Shown here: positions 40,390-48,683 of the stretch, piece after piece
Position numbering within the stretch: position 1 is the stretch's first letter
How the letters are laid out: each line of letters starts with the position of its first letter
NCBI RefSeq assembly: GCF_000732195.1
Contig: NZ_JNNU01000004.1
Span: 186,001-250,000 of the forward strand
Source: Neorhizobium vignae
GTDB taxonomy: Bacteria; Pseudomonadota; Alphaproteobacteria; Rhizobiales; Rhizobiaceae
DNA length: 64,000 bases
Direction: 5' to 3'
Notes under the pieces: generated by a model
Databases searched by the model: none
The model's input: only the letters and a program-made list of their open reading frames with translations
What the model was told of the DNA's origin: nothing
Program-made: the position numbers and the translations under genes

Positions 40390-42216
40390 ATGAGCACCAA
40401 TTCCACCCGCACTCCGCTTGACCATATCCGTAACTTCTCGATCGTGGCACATATCGACCACGGCAAGTCGACGCTGGCCGACCGGCTGATCCAGACGACC
40501 GGCGGCCTGGCCGAGCGCGACATGTCGGAACAGGTGCTGGACTCGATGGATATCGAGCGCGAGCGTGGCATCACCATCAAGGCCCAGACTGTGCGCCTGC
40601 ACTACAAGGCGAATAACGGCGAGACCTATATCCTGAACCTCATCGACACGCCCGGCCATGTCGACTTCGCCTACGAAGTCTCGCGTTCGCTGTCGGCCTG
40701 CGAAGGGTCGCTTCTCGTTGTCGACGCCTCCCAGGGCGTCGAGGCCCAGACGCTTGCCAACGTCTATCAGGCGATCGACAACAACCACGAGATCGTCACC
40801 GTTCTCAACAAGATCGACCTGCCGGCCGCCGAACCCGATCGCATCCGCGAACAGATCGAGGAAGTGATCGGCATCGACGCGTCGCAGGCCGTGCTGATCT
40901 CGGCGAAGACGGGCTTAGGCATTCCCGACGTGCTGGAAGCGATCGTCCACCAGCTGCCGCCGCCGAAAAGCGAACTCGGCGAAAAAGGCCCGCTGAAGGC
41001 GCTGCTGGTCGACAGCTGGTACGACACCTATCTCGGCGTCATGGTTCTGGTGCGCATTCTCGACGGCGTGCTGACCAAGGGCCAGACCATCCGCATGATG
41101 GGCACCGACGCCAAATACCAGGTGGAGCGCGTCGGCGTTCTGACCCCGAAAATGCTGGCCGTCGACAGCCTCGGCCCGGGCGAGATCGGTTTCTTCACCG
41201 GCTCGATCAAGGAAGTGGCCGATACCCGCGTCGGCGATACGATCACCGAGGACAAGCGCCCGACCGCCAAGGCGCTTCCCGGTTTTAAACCTGCTCAGCC
41301 GGTGGTGTTCTGCGGCCTCTTCCCGGTCGATGCGGCCGATTTCGAGGACCTGCGCGCCGCGATGGGCAAGCTGCGCCTCAACGACGCCTCGTTCTCCTTC
41401 GAAATGGAAAGCTCGGCAGCTCTCGGCTTCGGTTTCCGCTGCGGTTTCCTGGGCCTCCTGCATCTCGAAATCATCCAGGAACGCCTGGAGCGCGAGTTCG
41501 ACCTCGACCTGATCGCCACGGCGCCTTCGGTCGTCTACCAGCTGACGATGAGCGACGGCACCGAACGCGAACTCCACAATCCGGCCGACATGCCGGATGT
41601 CGTCCGCATCTCGGAAATCCGCGAGCCCTGGATCAAGGCGACGATCCTGACGCCGGACGATTACCTCGGCGGCATCCTGAAACTCTGCCAGGACCGCCGC
41701 GGCATCCAGACCGAACTCACCTATGTCGGCAAGCGCGCCATGCTCACCTACGAGCTGCCGCTCAACGAAGTGGTGTTCGACTTCTACGACCGCCTGAAGT
41801 CGATCTCCAAGGGTTATGCCTCGTTCGACTACCATCTGCACGGCTATCGCGAGGGCAACCTCGTAAAGATGTCGATCATGGTCAACGGCGAGCCGGTCGA
41901 TGCGCTCTCCATGCTCGTCCACCGTTCCGCGGCGGAGAAGCGCGGCCGCGACATGTGCGAGAAGCTGAAGGACCTGATCCCACGGCACATGTTCAAGATC
42001 CCGATCCAGGCGGCGATCGGCGGCAACGTGATCGCCCGCGAAACGATCTCGGCCATGCGCAAGGACGTGACCGCAAAATGCTACGGCGGCGACGCCACCC
42101 GCAAGCGCAAGCTGCTCGACAAGCAGAAGGAAGGCAAGAAGCGCATGCGGCAGTTCGGCAAGGTCGACATCCCGCAGGAAGCGTTCATTGCGGCGCTGAA
42201 GATGAAGGACGATTGA
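40390..42216 (+). CDS. lepA: Elongation factor 4 (back-translocase LepA)
   Basis: 608 residues. G motifs: [14 protein letters not shown] (P-loop), [13 protein letters not shown] (switch I), DTPGHVDF (G3), NKID (G4) and SAKTGLG (G5). The LepA-specific C-terminal domain ends in [20 protein letters not shown]. It is a ribosome-dependent GTPase acting under ionic stress or during initiation. Start ATG 40390 fits the family; the frame opens 12 codons earlier without a site. Confidence 0.98.
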   Translation: MSTNSTRTPLDHIRNFSIVAHIDHGKSTLADRLIQTTGGLAERDMSEQVLDSMDIERERGITIKAQTVRLHYKANNGETYILNLIDTPGHVDFAYEVSRSLSACEGSLLVVDASQGVEAQTLANVYQAIDNNHEIVTVLNKIDLPAAEPDRIREQIEEVIGIDASQAVLISAKTGLGIPDVLEAIVHQLPPPKSELGEKGPLKALLVDSWYDTYLGVMVLVRILDGVLTKGQTIRMMGTDAKYQVERVGVLTPKMLAVDSLGPGEIGFFTGSIKEVADTRVGDTITEDKRPTAKALPGFKPAQPVVFCGLFPVDAADFEDLRAAMGKLRLNDASFSFEMESSAALGFGFRCGFLGLLHLEIIQERLEREFDLDLIATAPSVVYQLTMSDGTERELHNPADMPDVVRISEIREPWIKATILTPDDYLGGILKLCQDRRGIQTELTYVGKRAMLTYELPLNEVVFDFYDRLKSISKGYASFDYHLHGYREGNLVKMSIMVNGEPVDALSMLVHRSAAEKRGRDMCEKLKDLIPRHMFKIPIQAAIGGNVIARETISAMRKDVTAKCYGGDATRKRKLLDKQKEGKKRMRQFGKVDIPQEAFIAALKMKDD

Positions 42217-42230
42217 TCTTTCCAATGACC

Positions 42231-42259
42231 GTTTATGCGCATATGATCTGCGCATAAAC
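42231..42259. promoter_or_regulatory. ccdAB operator palindrome
   Basis: GTTTATGCGCA and TGCGCATAAAC are perfect 11-bp arms with a 7-bp spacer that contains TATGAT, a -10-like hexamer. It ends 12 bp before the ccdA start. CcdA-CcdB complexes bind palindromes of this kind to repress their own promoter. Confidence 0.75.
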
Positions 42260-42271
42260 TTGGAGCTCGGA

Positions 42272-42502
42272 ATGTCCCAGTCCGCCCGAAAAGCAGCCAA
42301 TCTTTCGCTGAACAGCAACCTTGTTTCCGAAGCACGCGAGCTGAAGATCAACGTGTCGCGGGCGGCCGAAGAAGGTATAACCAAGGCGATCAAGGCCGAG
42401 CGCGAACGCCTTTGGCGGCTGGAGAATGCGGAAGCAATCCGGCTGGAAAATGAATATATTGAGAAACACGGCTTACCACTCGCCAAGTATCGCCAGTTCT
42501 GA
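42272..42502 (+). CDS. ccdA: Type II antitoxin, CcdA family
   Basis: 76 residues. The N-terminal ribbon-helix-helix (KAANLSLNSNLVSEARELKI, NVSRAAEEGITKAI) and the C-terminal toxin-binding tail (RLWRLENAEAIRLENEYIEK) are in the CcdA pattern. ATG 42272 has GGAGCTCGG upstream. Its TGA shares an A with the ccdB ATG, the usual coupling that keeps antitoxin in excess. Confidence 0.93.
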   Translation: MSQSARKAANLSLNSNLVSEARELKINVSRAAEEGITKAIKAERERLWRLENAEAIRLENEYIEKHGLPLAKYRQF

Positions 42503-42801
42503 TGGCACGTTTTCGTGCTTACAAAATGGCATCCAGCAAATTCGTGGTGCTCGACCTTCAGGCAGACCTTTTGGATGACCTCAAGACTCGCGTCATAGTC
42601 CCGCTATACCCGGTCGCGGAGCTTTCATGGTCGATGCCACGCCTTAACCCGCGTTTTGCAATCCGCGGTGAACTGCACGTGATGGCGACGCAAAGAATGG
42701 CCGCCGTGCCGGCCCAGGATCTCGGCGAACTCATTGCTGACCTTTCCGCATATCGCGACGAGATCCTCGCGGCGACAGACTTTTTGTTTCAGGGTTTTTA
42801 A
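42502..42801 (+). CDS. ccdB: Type II toxin, CcdB family (gyrase poison)
   Basis: 99 residues. Starts MARFRAYKMASSKFVVLDLQ; VIVPLYPVAE and the C-terminal YRDEILAATDFLFQGF match CcdB. The C-terminal Trp-Gly-Ile of plasmid F CcdB that contacts GyrA is not present; the end here is FQGF, as in many chromosomal forms, so gyrase poisoning strength is uncertain. Probably intact. Confidence 0.92.
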   Translation: MARFRAYKMASSKFVVLDLQADLLDDLKTRVIVPLYPVAELSWSMPRLNPRFAIRGELHVMATQRMAAVPAQDLGELIADLSAYRDEILAATDFLFQGF

Positions 42802-43048
42802 CGAACGAGAATGCAGTCGCGGTTACCCCGGCACTCCACATAGAGGAATTGCCCCGCGTCGCCCGCCCCTCAAAAAATCCGCCAATCACTAAAACCTTAA
42901 TAAATCCTGCAAATGCTTTGAAAGCTCGCTCATGCAACGTCAATGCAGGTGATGGGTTCGTGCGCCAACGCGGCGACAGCTCAAGGGCATGACGCCAATC
43001 TTCACTGCCTGAGCCGTTAACGTGTCCTTCCCACCTGCGAGACGCTTC

Positions 43049-43996
43049 ATGAGCAGCATTTCTTACAATCAGTCGGCGGCCTCTGCGCTGTTATTGCTGA
43101 CCGGTTCCGCCAAGGCGCTGGAGCGTAACACGATCCAGGTGGCAACCGGGCGCAACGTCAATACGGCATCCGACAACGCCGCCTATTGGTCGATCGCCAC
43201 ATCCATGCGTTCGACCGGCATGTCGCTCTCGGCAGTCGGGGATGCGTCGGGCCTTGCCGCAGCGATGACGGATACGGCTTCGCTCGGCATGGAGGCCGCG
43301 ACCAGCCTGGTTTCGGAGATCAAGGCGAAACTCATTCTGGCGCGCTCGCCGGGCGTGGACCGCGACGCGATCAATGCGGAGATCGGCCAGCTCAAGGAGC
43401 AACTGGGCATGGTCGCCGAATCGTCCTCCTTCAACGGCGAGAACTGGCTGAGTTCCGCCGGGGCACCGGGCGTCAAGTCGCTGCTTGCGTCCGCATCGAC
43501 CAGCCCGGACGGCACCACGGGCCTTAACACGATCGATTTCGATACCGCCTCGACGACTCTGACCAGCAGCGGCGATGCGGCCAACGGCCTTCTGACCAAG
43601 GCCTATTCGGGCACCACCGACAACGGCACCGCCTACGAATATTATCTTCTCGATACGGGATCGCAGGGGTCGGCAACCGCCAGCGAAATCAAGATCTCGA
43701 ATTCGACGACCGAAGACGAACTGGACGGCATGATCTCCGCCACCGACAGCATGCTTTCGAGCCTCACTTCCGCCGGCGCCAAGCTCGGCTCCACGTCGAG
43801 CCGCATCAGCGCCAATACGGATTTCCTCTCCAAGCTGCAGGACGCGATCGATCGCGGCGTCGGGCGTCTCGTCGATGCCAACATGGAAGAGAGCGCTGTC
43901 AAGCTTGCGGCCACCAAGGTGCAGCAGCAGCTCCAGACGATCGGTCTCAGCATCGTCAACGAGCAGTCGAAGCGCATTCTCGACCTCTTCCGCTGA
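43049..43996 (+). CDS. Orphan flagellin
   Basis: 315 residues. D0/D1 ends are flagellin-like: SISYNQSAASALLLL, then ASDNAAYWSIATSMRS, a rhizobial hallmark, at one end, and LVDANMEESAVKLAATKVQQ with NEQSKRILDLFR at the other. The usual leucine-rich heptads are altered (SALLLLTGSAKALERNTIQ) and the central variable part is short and Ser/Thr-rich. No flagellar genes are near. It lies alone after ccdAB with a hairpin downstream. It may be a minor filament subunit or regulated differently from the main cluster. Confidence 0.88.
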   Translation: MSSISYNQSAASALLLLTGSAKALERNTIQVATGRNVNTASDNAAYWSIATSMRSTGMSLSAVGDASGLAAAMTDTASLGMEAATSLVSEIKAKLILARSPGVDRDAINAEIGQLKEQLGMVAESSSFNGENWLSSAGAPGVKSLLASASTSPDGTTGLNTIDFDTASTTLTSSGDAANGLLTKAYSGTTDNGTAYEYYLLDTGSQGSATASEIKISNSTTEDELDGMISATDSMLSSLTSAGAKLGSTSSRISANTDFLSKLQDAIDRGVGRLVDANMEESAVKLAATKVQQQLQTIGLSIVNEQSKRILDLFR

Positions 43997-44005
43997 TCCT
44001 CCCCG

Positions 44006-44041
44006 ATATCCGGCCCTCGGGTCTGCTCGGGGGCCGGATAT
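44006..44041 (+). terminator. Long hairpin after flagellin
   Basis: ATATCCGGCCC pairs with GGGCCGGATAT across a 14-nt loop, 10 bp after the stop. There is no T-run, so it may end transcription only with Rho or stabilise the 3' end. Confidence 0.55.
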
Positions 44042-44106
44042 GGCTTCTCCTTACGCACCGTTCCAGGCGCAACGCCCGGGTCTCGCCGTGCAGACGCACG
44101 GTGGCT

Positions 44107-44135
44107 GGATCCTCGGGTCAAGCCCGAGGATGACG
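44107..44135. repeat. Dispersed palindromic unit, copy 1
   Basis: Stem ATCCTCGGG / CCCGAGGAT around TCAAG, with GGATCC at one end and TGACG at the other. It is the inverted complement of copy 2, one mismatch over 29 bp. Confidence 0.75.
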
Positions 44136-44164
44136 CCGCTGGGTGGTGTGCTCCGCCCTTCCTC

Positions 44165-44193
44165 CGTCATCCTCGGGCTCGACCCGAGGATCC
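44165..44193. repeat. Dispersed palindromic unit, copy 2 (inverted to copy 1)
   Basis: Stem ATCCTCGGG / CCCGAGGAT around CTCGA, bounded by CGTC and CC. Together with copy 1 it forms a larger inverted repeat with a 29-bp middle. Confidence 0.75.
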
Positions 44194-44603
44194 ATGCCCC
44201 AAGCGCCAACCTATCCGGGCATATTCGACACCTCTCCATCAGCCTCATCAAACACTTAACCTCTCTCTCATCCCCGCCCTCCCAACCCATGCCTACAATC
44301 CCCCCGTTCCGTCACGGATACACCGGCAGGCGTGCCGGCGAGGCGGGACCGGCGCCGGGTGGGCAGGAAACGACGTAAGTCCTTCCAATCCGGGGTTCGC
44401 GGAAAATGGTCTCCCTCCGGCGACAACGGGGGAAGCAAAGGGCAACCGGACCGAGCCCCTTGCTTCTGATGCCCGAACGAGCGCGCCGGGCGTGCCTGTG
44501 CGGCACACAGGGTGGCAAACCGGATGGTTTCGCCGGATTTTCAAAAGTCCGACCGATTCCATCGGAGAAACCGGCGGAGACCCATGGAAGCCTTGCCGAT
44601 AAG

Positions 44604-44624
44604 TCCTCGGGTTAAACCCGAGGA
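44604..44624. repeat. Palindromic unit, copy 3
   Basis: TCCTCGGGTT and AACCCGAGGA, a perfect 10+1+10 palindrome with the same CCTCGGG core but no TGACG flank. Confidence 0.65.
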
Positions 44625-44707
44625 TTCGGACGGGCGCCATGGGTCAGACGAACACCGTCCGGGAAAGCCACGGCAGAGGGACCGAAGTCGCGGGCATAAA
44701 CAGCCGA

Positions 44708-44767
44708 ACGGGGCGCTGAGAGGTGTCACTTATTACTTATCTTACGAGGCAGCTTTCAGCGCCCCGT
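44708..44767. repeat. Large-loop inverted repeat (12-bp arms)
   Basis: ACGGGGCGCTGA and TCAGCGCCCCGT, perfect, around a 36-nt AT-richer loop. Confidence 0.6.
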
Positions 44768-44770
44768 CCG

Positions 44771-44810
44771 ATCCTCGCCCTCGGGCTAAACCTGAGGGTC
44801 GCCCGAGGAT
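44771..44810. repeat. Composite palindrome, copy 4
   Basis: Outer arms ATCCTCG / CGAGGAT with a nested inner hairpin CCCTC / GAGGG. The flank after it is GACG, as in copy 1. Confidence 0.6.
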
Positions 44811-44872
44811 GACGAAAAGAAACCGAGGATCGCCAAGGGATGACCATGCCTTCTTGCCAGTTCCAGCCTTTG

Positions 44873-45124
44873 TCAGTGGCGCCCCGGATGAAGCGGGCGC
44901 GGCATGTCGGAATGGGTAATCCAGACGCGCCCGTCGAAGGCCACTTCGCCGTGATCGCGCTTTCTGTTGGCGATCGTTTCGATGAGGCCCAGCTTCGAGC
45001 GCACGTCGCCGATCCTTCCGTCGTTGACCACGCAGACGGCCTGGCATGTGCCGCCGTCGCGCATGACCAGAAGCGTGTGATGGCTGTTTCGCATGATCTT
45101 GTTTGGCAATGTCACGAGCGTCAT
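44873..45124 (-). CDS. Small conserved-looking protein of unknown function
   Basis: 83 residues from ATG 45124 with AAGGAGAA upstream, which strongly supports translation. A compact domain: TLVTLPNKIMRNSHHTLLVM, GTCQAVCVVNDGRIGDVRSK, then GEVAFDGRVWITHS. Two Cys in a CQAVC pair. No signal or span. It precedes the ankyrin gene divergently by 179 bp. Function unknown. Confidence 0.65.
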   Translation of the reverse strand: MTLVTLPNKIMRNSHHTLLVMRDGGTCQAVCVVNDGRIGDVRSKLGLIETIANRKRDHGEVAFDGRVWITHSDMPRPLHPGRH

Positions 45125-45303
45125 GCTCTTCTCCTTGCTGTAACCGGACCGAACGCGTGATGCGTGGATGGCAAGGCTCGGCAAATATGGTCAACAAAAG
45201 GTTAACGGAGCGCGATTTCGATACGCGGCAGGCTCCGGCAACCGGGCGGCCGGGCCTCGATAGTGCCGGTTTCCGGAGGGAAGAGACATGAACGAGGACC
45301 AAG

Positions 45304-45987
45304 ATGTCTGCGCCTGAAAATTCCGGCCGAAGGCTGAAGGCGATGGTCGCGACGATCGCGATATCCGTAATGACCACGGGAGCCGCCATGTCCGATACCA
45401 GGGAGAGTCGCTTGATCGAAGCGGCGGAGCGCGGCGATACCGACGCAATCGGCTCATTGCTATCGAACGGCGTCAAGGTCGATGCCCGCAACGAGCGCGG
45501 TGAGACGGCGCTTCTTGCGGCGACCCATGCCAACAATATCGAGGCGGCCAAACGGCTCATGGCGGCGGGCGCCGATGTCAATGCCAAGGACCGCATCCAG
45601 GACAGCCCCTATCTCTATGCCGGTGCTCGCGGCCATCTGGAAATCCTGCGCCTGACGCTTGCGCATGGCGCGGATCTCAAGAGCACCAACCGCTACGGTG
45701 GAACGGCCTTGATCCCGGCCTCGGAGCGCGGCCATGTCGAGACCGTGAAAACCCTGATCGAGGCTGGCGTCGATGTAGATCACGTCAACAATCTCGGTTG
45801 GACGGCGCTGCTCGAAGCGGTCGTCCTCGGCGATGGCGGTGCATCCCATGTGCAGATCGTCAGGCTTCTAGTCGAGGCCGGCGCCAATACCCGGATTGCG
45901 GACAAGGAAGGCAAGACGGCATTGCAACACGCAAAGTCACGCGGCTTTGCGGACATCGCAGAAATCCTCGAAACCGCAAAACGCTAA
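45304..45987 (+). CDS. Ankyrin-repeat protein, probably periplasmic
   Basis: 227 residues. An N-terminal signal-like stretch (KAMVATIAISVMTTGAAMS) is followed by five to six ankyrin repeats from about residue 33: NERGETALLAATHANNIEA, DRIQDSPYLYAGARGHLEI, RYGGTALIPASERGHVETV, NLGWTALLEAVVLGDGG and KEGKTALQHAKSRGFADI. Exported ankyrin proteins are often partners of catalase or surface proteins, but no partner lies here. GAGGACCAAG precedes the ATG. Confidence 0.82.
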   Translation: MSAPENSGRRLKAMVATIAISVMTTGAAMSDTRESRLIEAAERGDTDAIGSLLSNGVKVDARNERGETALLAATHANNIEAAKRLMAAGADVNAKDRIQDSPYLYAGARGHLEILRLTLAHGADLKSTNRYGGTALIPASERGHVETVKTLIEAGVDVDHVNNLGWTALLEAVVLGDGGASHVQIVRLLVEAGANTRIADKEGKTALQHAKSRGFADIAEILETAKR

Positions 45988-46006
45988 CGCCGCGGCCATG
46001 GGACCG

Positions 46007-46495
46007 TCAGGTGACAGGCTTGCTCTTGCCGGCCTCGGGAACCTCGCGCAGCGGCGCCCGGCTCAACTCATTGCCGGCGGCAATCGCCTTGCGCAACAGC
46101 CGCAGCAGTTCGTCGCCCTCCGCCGCCGTCAGCCCGCGCAGCATGAGTTCCTGCGCCGCCTCGACCACCGGCGCAACGCCGCTCAAGGTCTTGCGACCCT
46201 CGTCGGTGATCTGCAATTCGCGGGCACGCCTGTCCCTCGTGCTGGCATTGCGCACCAGCAGGCCTTTCTGGACCAGCCGGTCGACGACCCCGGTGATCGT
46301 CGTCCGGTCGTAGGCGATCAGCCCGGCGAGCGTCACCTGGTCGATCCCGGGATTGGTGCTGATCGCCGCAAGCGCCGCATATTGAACGGGTGTCAGATCG
46401 TAGCCGGCTTGCTCGACCTCGGCATGGAAGACCGCCACCGCGATCTGCTGAAACCGGCGGGCGAGATGGCCCGGCATGTCATCGTTGTCTTTCAC
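46007..46495 (-). CDS. MarR family transcriptional regulator
   Basis: 162 residues from GTG 46495 (GGAG 6 nt upstream); ATG 46477 is the alternative, and the frame is open to 46576 across the operator. Winged helix: YDLTPVQYAALAAISTNPGI, VTLAGLIAYDRTTITGVVDR, VQKGLLVRNASTRDRRAREL. Divergent from the aromatic monooxygenase, with an operator-like palindrome in the shared promoter. It should repress the monooxygenase and release with an aromatic ligand. Confidence 0.9.
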   Translation of the reverse strand: MKDNDDMPGHLARRFQQIAVAVFHAEVEQAGYDLTPVQYAALAAISTNPGIDQVTLAGLIAYDRTTITGVVDRLVQKGLLVRNASTRDRRARELQITDEGRKTLSGVAPVVEAAQELMLRGLTAAEGDELLRLLRKAIAAGNELSRAPLREVPEAGKSKPVT

Positions 46496-46520
46496 CAGAT
46501 TCTCCAAAACCAACGCAAGC

Positions 46521-46549
46521 TTGACACGTATACTGATAATCAGCATACT
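46521..46549 (+). promoter_or_regulatory. Promoter and MarR operator for the monooxygenase gene
   Basis: TTGACA (46521-46526), 17-bp spacer, CATACT (46544-46549). A 21-bp palindrome with one mismatched pair, arms GTATACTGAT and ATCAGCATAC (46528-46548), fills the spacer and -10. MarR binding here would block RNA polymerase. Confidence 0.65.
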
Positions 46550-46617
46550 GATCAATATTGGATCCGCCGAATCCATTCCGCGGAGCCATCAAGAAACATG
46601 CGGAGGAAACTGGTTCC

Positions 46618-48546
46618 ATGCAATTCCATCTGAACGGGTTCGAACCCGGCGACCCGGAAATCTTTCATCCTGAGGATCGATACGCCGCTCCCGCCAAGGG
46701 GCTGCCGCTTCCTCAGGAAGTCGATGTGCTGATCGTCGGCTGCGGGCCGGCGGGCCTGACGCTTGCCGCGCAGCTCTCCGCCTTTCCCGACATCAGGACC
46801 TGCATCGTCGACCAGCGATCCGGGCCCTTGCTGCGCGGCCAGGCCGACGGTATCGCCTGCCGCACCATGGAAATGTTCAACGCCTTCGGTTTTGCCGAGC
46901 GGGTGCTGAAGGAATCCTACTGGGTCAACGAGACCTCGTTCTGGAAGCCCGACGACGCAAAGCGCGAGAACATCGTCCGCAGCGGCAGGATTGACGACAC
47001 GGAGGACGGGCTTTCCGAATTCCCGCATGTCATCCTCAACCAGGCCCGCGTGCAGGATTTCTTCCTCGACGTGATGCGCAAATCGCCGACCAGGCTCGAG
47101 CCGCATTATTCGCGGCGCCTGATCGATCTGGAAACCGACCCCGCCGCGTCGGATTATCCCGTGACCGCGAGGCTGGAGCGCCTCGACCCCTCCCACGAAG
47201 GTGAGATCGAGATCATCAGGGCCCGTTACGTCGTCGGCTGCGACGGGGCGCGCAGCACGGTGCGCAAGTCGATCGGCCGCGCGCTGCACGGCGATTCCGC
47301 CAATCACGCCTGGGGCGTCATGGACGTGCTCGCCGTCACCAGTTTTCCCGACATCCGTCTCAAGGCGCTGATCCAGTCCGCCGGCGAGGGCAGCATCGTG
47401 CTGATTCCGCGCGAAGGCGGCTATATGGTCCGCATCTATGTGGAGATGGACAAGCTCAACGAAAACGAGCGGGTCGCGAGCCGCAACATCACCGTCGACA
47501 AGCTCATCGCGGCCGTGCAGCGCATCCTGCATCCCCACACGTTCGAGGTGAAGGAGGTCGCCTGGTGGTCGGTCTACGAGATCGGCCAGCGACTGACCGA
47601 CAGGTTCGACGACGTGGCCGAAGACGCGGTCGGGCAGCGTCTGCCCCATGTCTTCATCGCCGGCGACGCCTGCCATACGCACAGCCCGAAGGCCGGCCAG
47701 GGCATGAACGTCTCGATGCAGGACGGGTTCAACCTCGGCTGGAAACTGGCGGCCGTCCTGCAGGGACGGAGCAGGCCCGAACTGCTGCACAGCTATTCCG
47801 CCGAACGCCAGACCATCGCCAAGGAACTGATCGACTTCGACCGCGAATGGTCAACCATGCTGAGCGCGCCGCTGAAATCTCCGAACGATCCGGACGGCGT
47901 CGAGCCGGCGGAAGTGCAGAAGTATTTCGTCCGTTCGGGGCGTTATACGGCGGGCACGGCGACGCGCTACACGCCGTCAGTGCTCACCGGCCAATCGACC
48001 CACCAACATCTTGCCCAAGGGCTGACGATCGGCGCGCGGTTCCATTCGGCACCGGTAATCCGCCTGGCCGATGCCAAGCCAACACAACTCGGCCATGCCG
48101 CCAGGGCGGACGGCCGCTGGCGCATCTATGCCTTTGCCGGAGCGGACGATCGTGCACAGCCGTCTTCGCGGCTGCGCGCGCTTTGCGATTTCCTCGCGGA
48201 CTCCCCCGCCTCGCCGGTGACGAGACATACGCCGGCAGGCCAGGACATCGACTCGGTGATCGATGTCCGCGCCGTCTTCCAGCAGGCCCACCGCACGCTT
48301 GCCGTCGAAACCATGCCGGCTTTCCTGCTGCCCCGGAAGGGCCGCTACGGGCTTTGCGATTACGAAAAGATGTACTGCCCCGATCTCAAGAACGGCCATG
48401 ACATTTTCGACATGCGCGGCATCGACCGGGAACAGGGTTGCATGGTGGTTGTGCGGCCGGACCAGTATATCGCTCATGTCCTGCCGCTCGATGCCCACGC
48501 GGAACTCGCCGCATTTTTCGGCGGCTTCATGCTCCCACAACGCTAG
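46618..48546 (+). CDS. FAD-dependent aromatic monooxygenase (3-hydroxybenzoate 4-monooxygenase/phenol hydroxylase type)
   Basis: 642 residues from ATG 46618 (GGAGGAAA upstream). FAD motifs: VDVLIVGCGPAGLTLAAQL (GxGxxG at 41-46), VVGCDGARSTVRKSIG (DG motif) and VFIAGDACHTHSPKAGQGMN (GD motif). The C-terminal thioredoxin-like dimerisation domain of phenol hydroxylase ends in MVVVRPDQYIAHVLPL. Length and layout match MobA, which turns 3-hydroxybenzoate into protocatechuate with NADPH and O2. Phenol 2-monooxygenase is the main alternative. Confidence 0.88.
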   Translation: MQFHLNGFEPGDPEIFHPEDRYAAPAKGLPLPQEVDVLIVGCGPAGLTLAAQLSAFPDIRTCIVDQRSGPLLRGQADGIACRTMEMFNAFGFAERVLKESYWVNETSFWKPDDAKRENIVRSGRIDDTEDGLSEFPHVILNQARVQDFFLDVMRKSPTRLEPHYSRRLIDLETDPAASDYPVTARLERLDPSHEGEIEIIRARYVVGCDGARSTVRKSIGRALHGDSANHAWGVMDVLAVTSFPDIRLKALIQSAGEGSIVLIPREGGYMVRIYVEMDKLNENERVASRNITVDKLIAAVQRILHPHTFEVKEVAWWSVYEIGQRLTDRFDDVAEDAVGQRLPHVFIAGDACHTHSPKAGQGMNVSMQDGFNLGWKLAAVLQGRSRPELLHSYSAERQTIAKELIDFDREWSTMLSAPLKSPNDPDGVEPAEVQKYFVRSGRYTAGTATRYTPSVLTGQSTHQHLAQGLTIGARFHSAPVIRLADAKPTQLGHAARADGRWRIYAFAGADDRAQPSSRLRALCDFLADSPASPVTRHTPAGQDIDSVIDVRAVFQQAHRTLAVETMPAFLLPRKGRYGLCDYEKMYCPDLKNGHDIFDMRGIDREQGCMVVVRPDQYIAHVLPLDAHAELAAFFGGFMLPQR

Positions 48547-48625
48547 CTCGTTTCCCTAGAAGGATCGGTTTCCCGGAGCCGGGCCGCAGCAAAATGGTCT
48601 CGACCCTCTCGTCGCGGAATTTCGA

Positions 48626-48662
48626 TTGACGTCCAATTTGTACAACTGTACAAATTGGACGT
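48626..48662 (+). promoter_or_regulatory. 34-bp palindromic operator over the TetR promoter
   Basis: 48629-48662 is a perfect palindrome: arm ACGTCCAATTTGTACA, a 2-bp centre, and its complement. TTGACG (48626-48631), 17 bp, and TACAAA (48649-48654) form a promoter inside it. The TetR gene starts 22 bp downstream. Strong evidence of autorepression. Confidence 0.75.
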
Positions 48663-48683
48663 ACAGTTGATAATGGATCCTCG

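Larger units (their letters stand above)
43997..44872. other. 876-bp non-coding region rich in palindromes
   Basis: No gene I can support. It holds the flagellin hairpin, an inverted pair of near-identical 29-bp palindromic units, a third related palindrome, a large-loop inverted repeat and a fourth composite copy, all built on CCTCGGG / CCCGAGG. A minus-strand frame at 44293-44640 is open but Arg/Pro-rich and I do not call it a gene. The layout suggests dispersed repeats of the rhizobial mosaic-element type, not a single gene. Confidence 0.7.

Noticed and set aside
44293-44640. Minus-strand 115-codon frame between repeats.
   Set aside because: No ribosome site, Arg/Pro-rich; treated as part of a repeat region.
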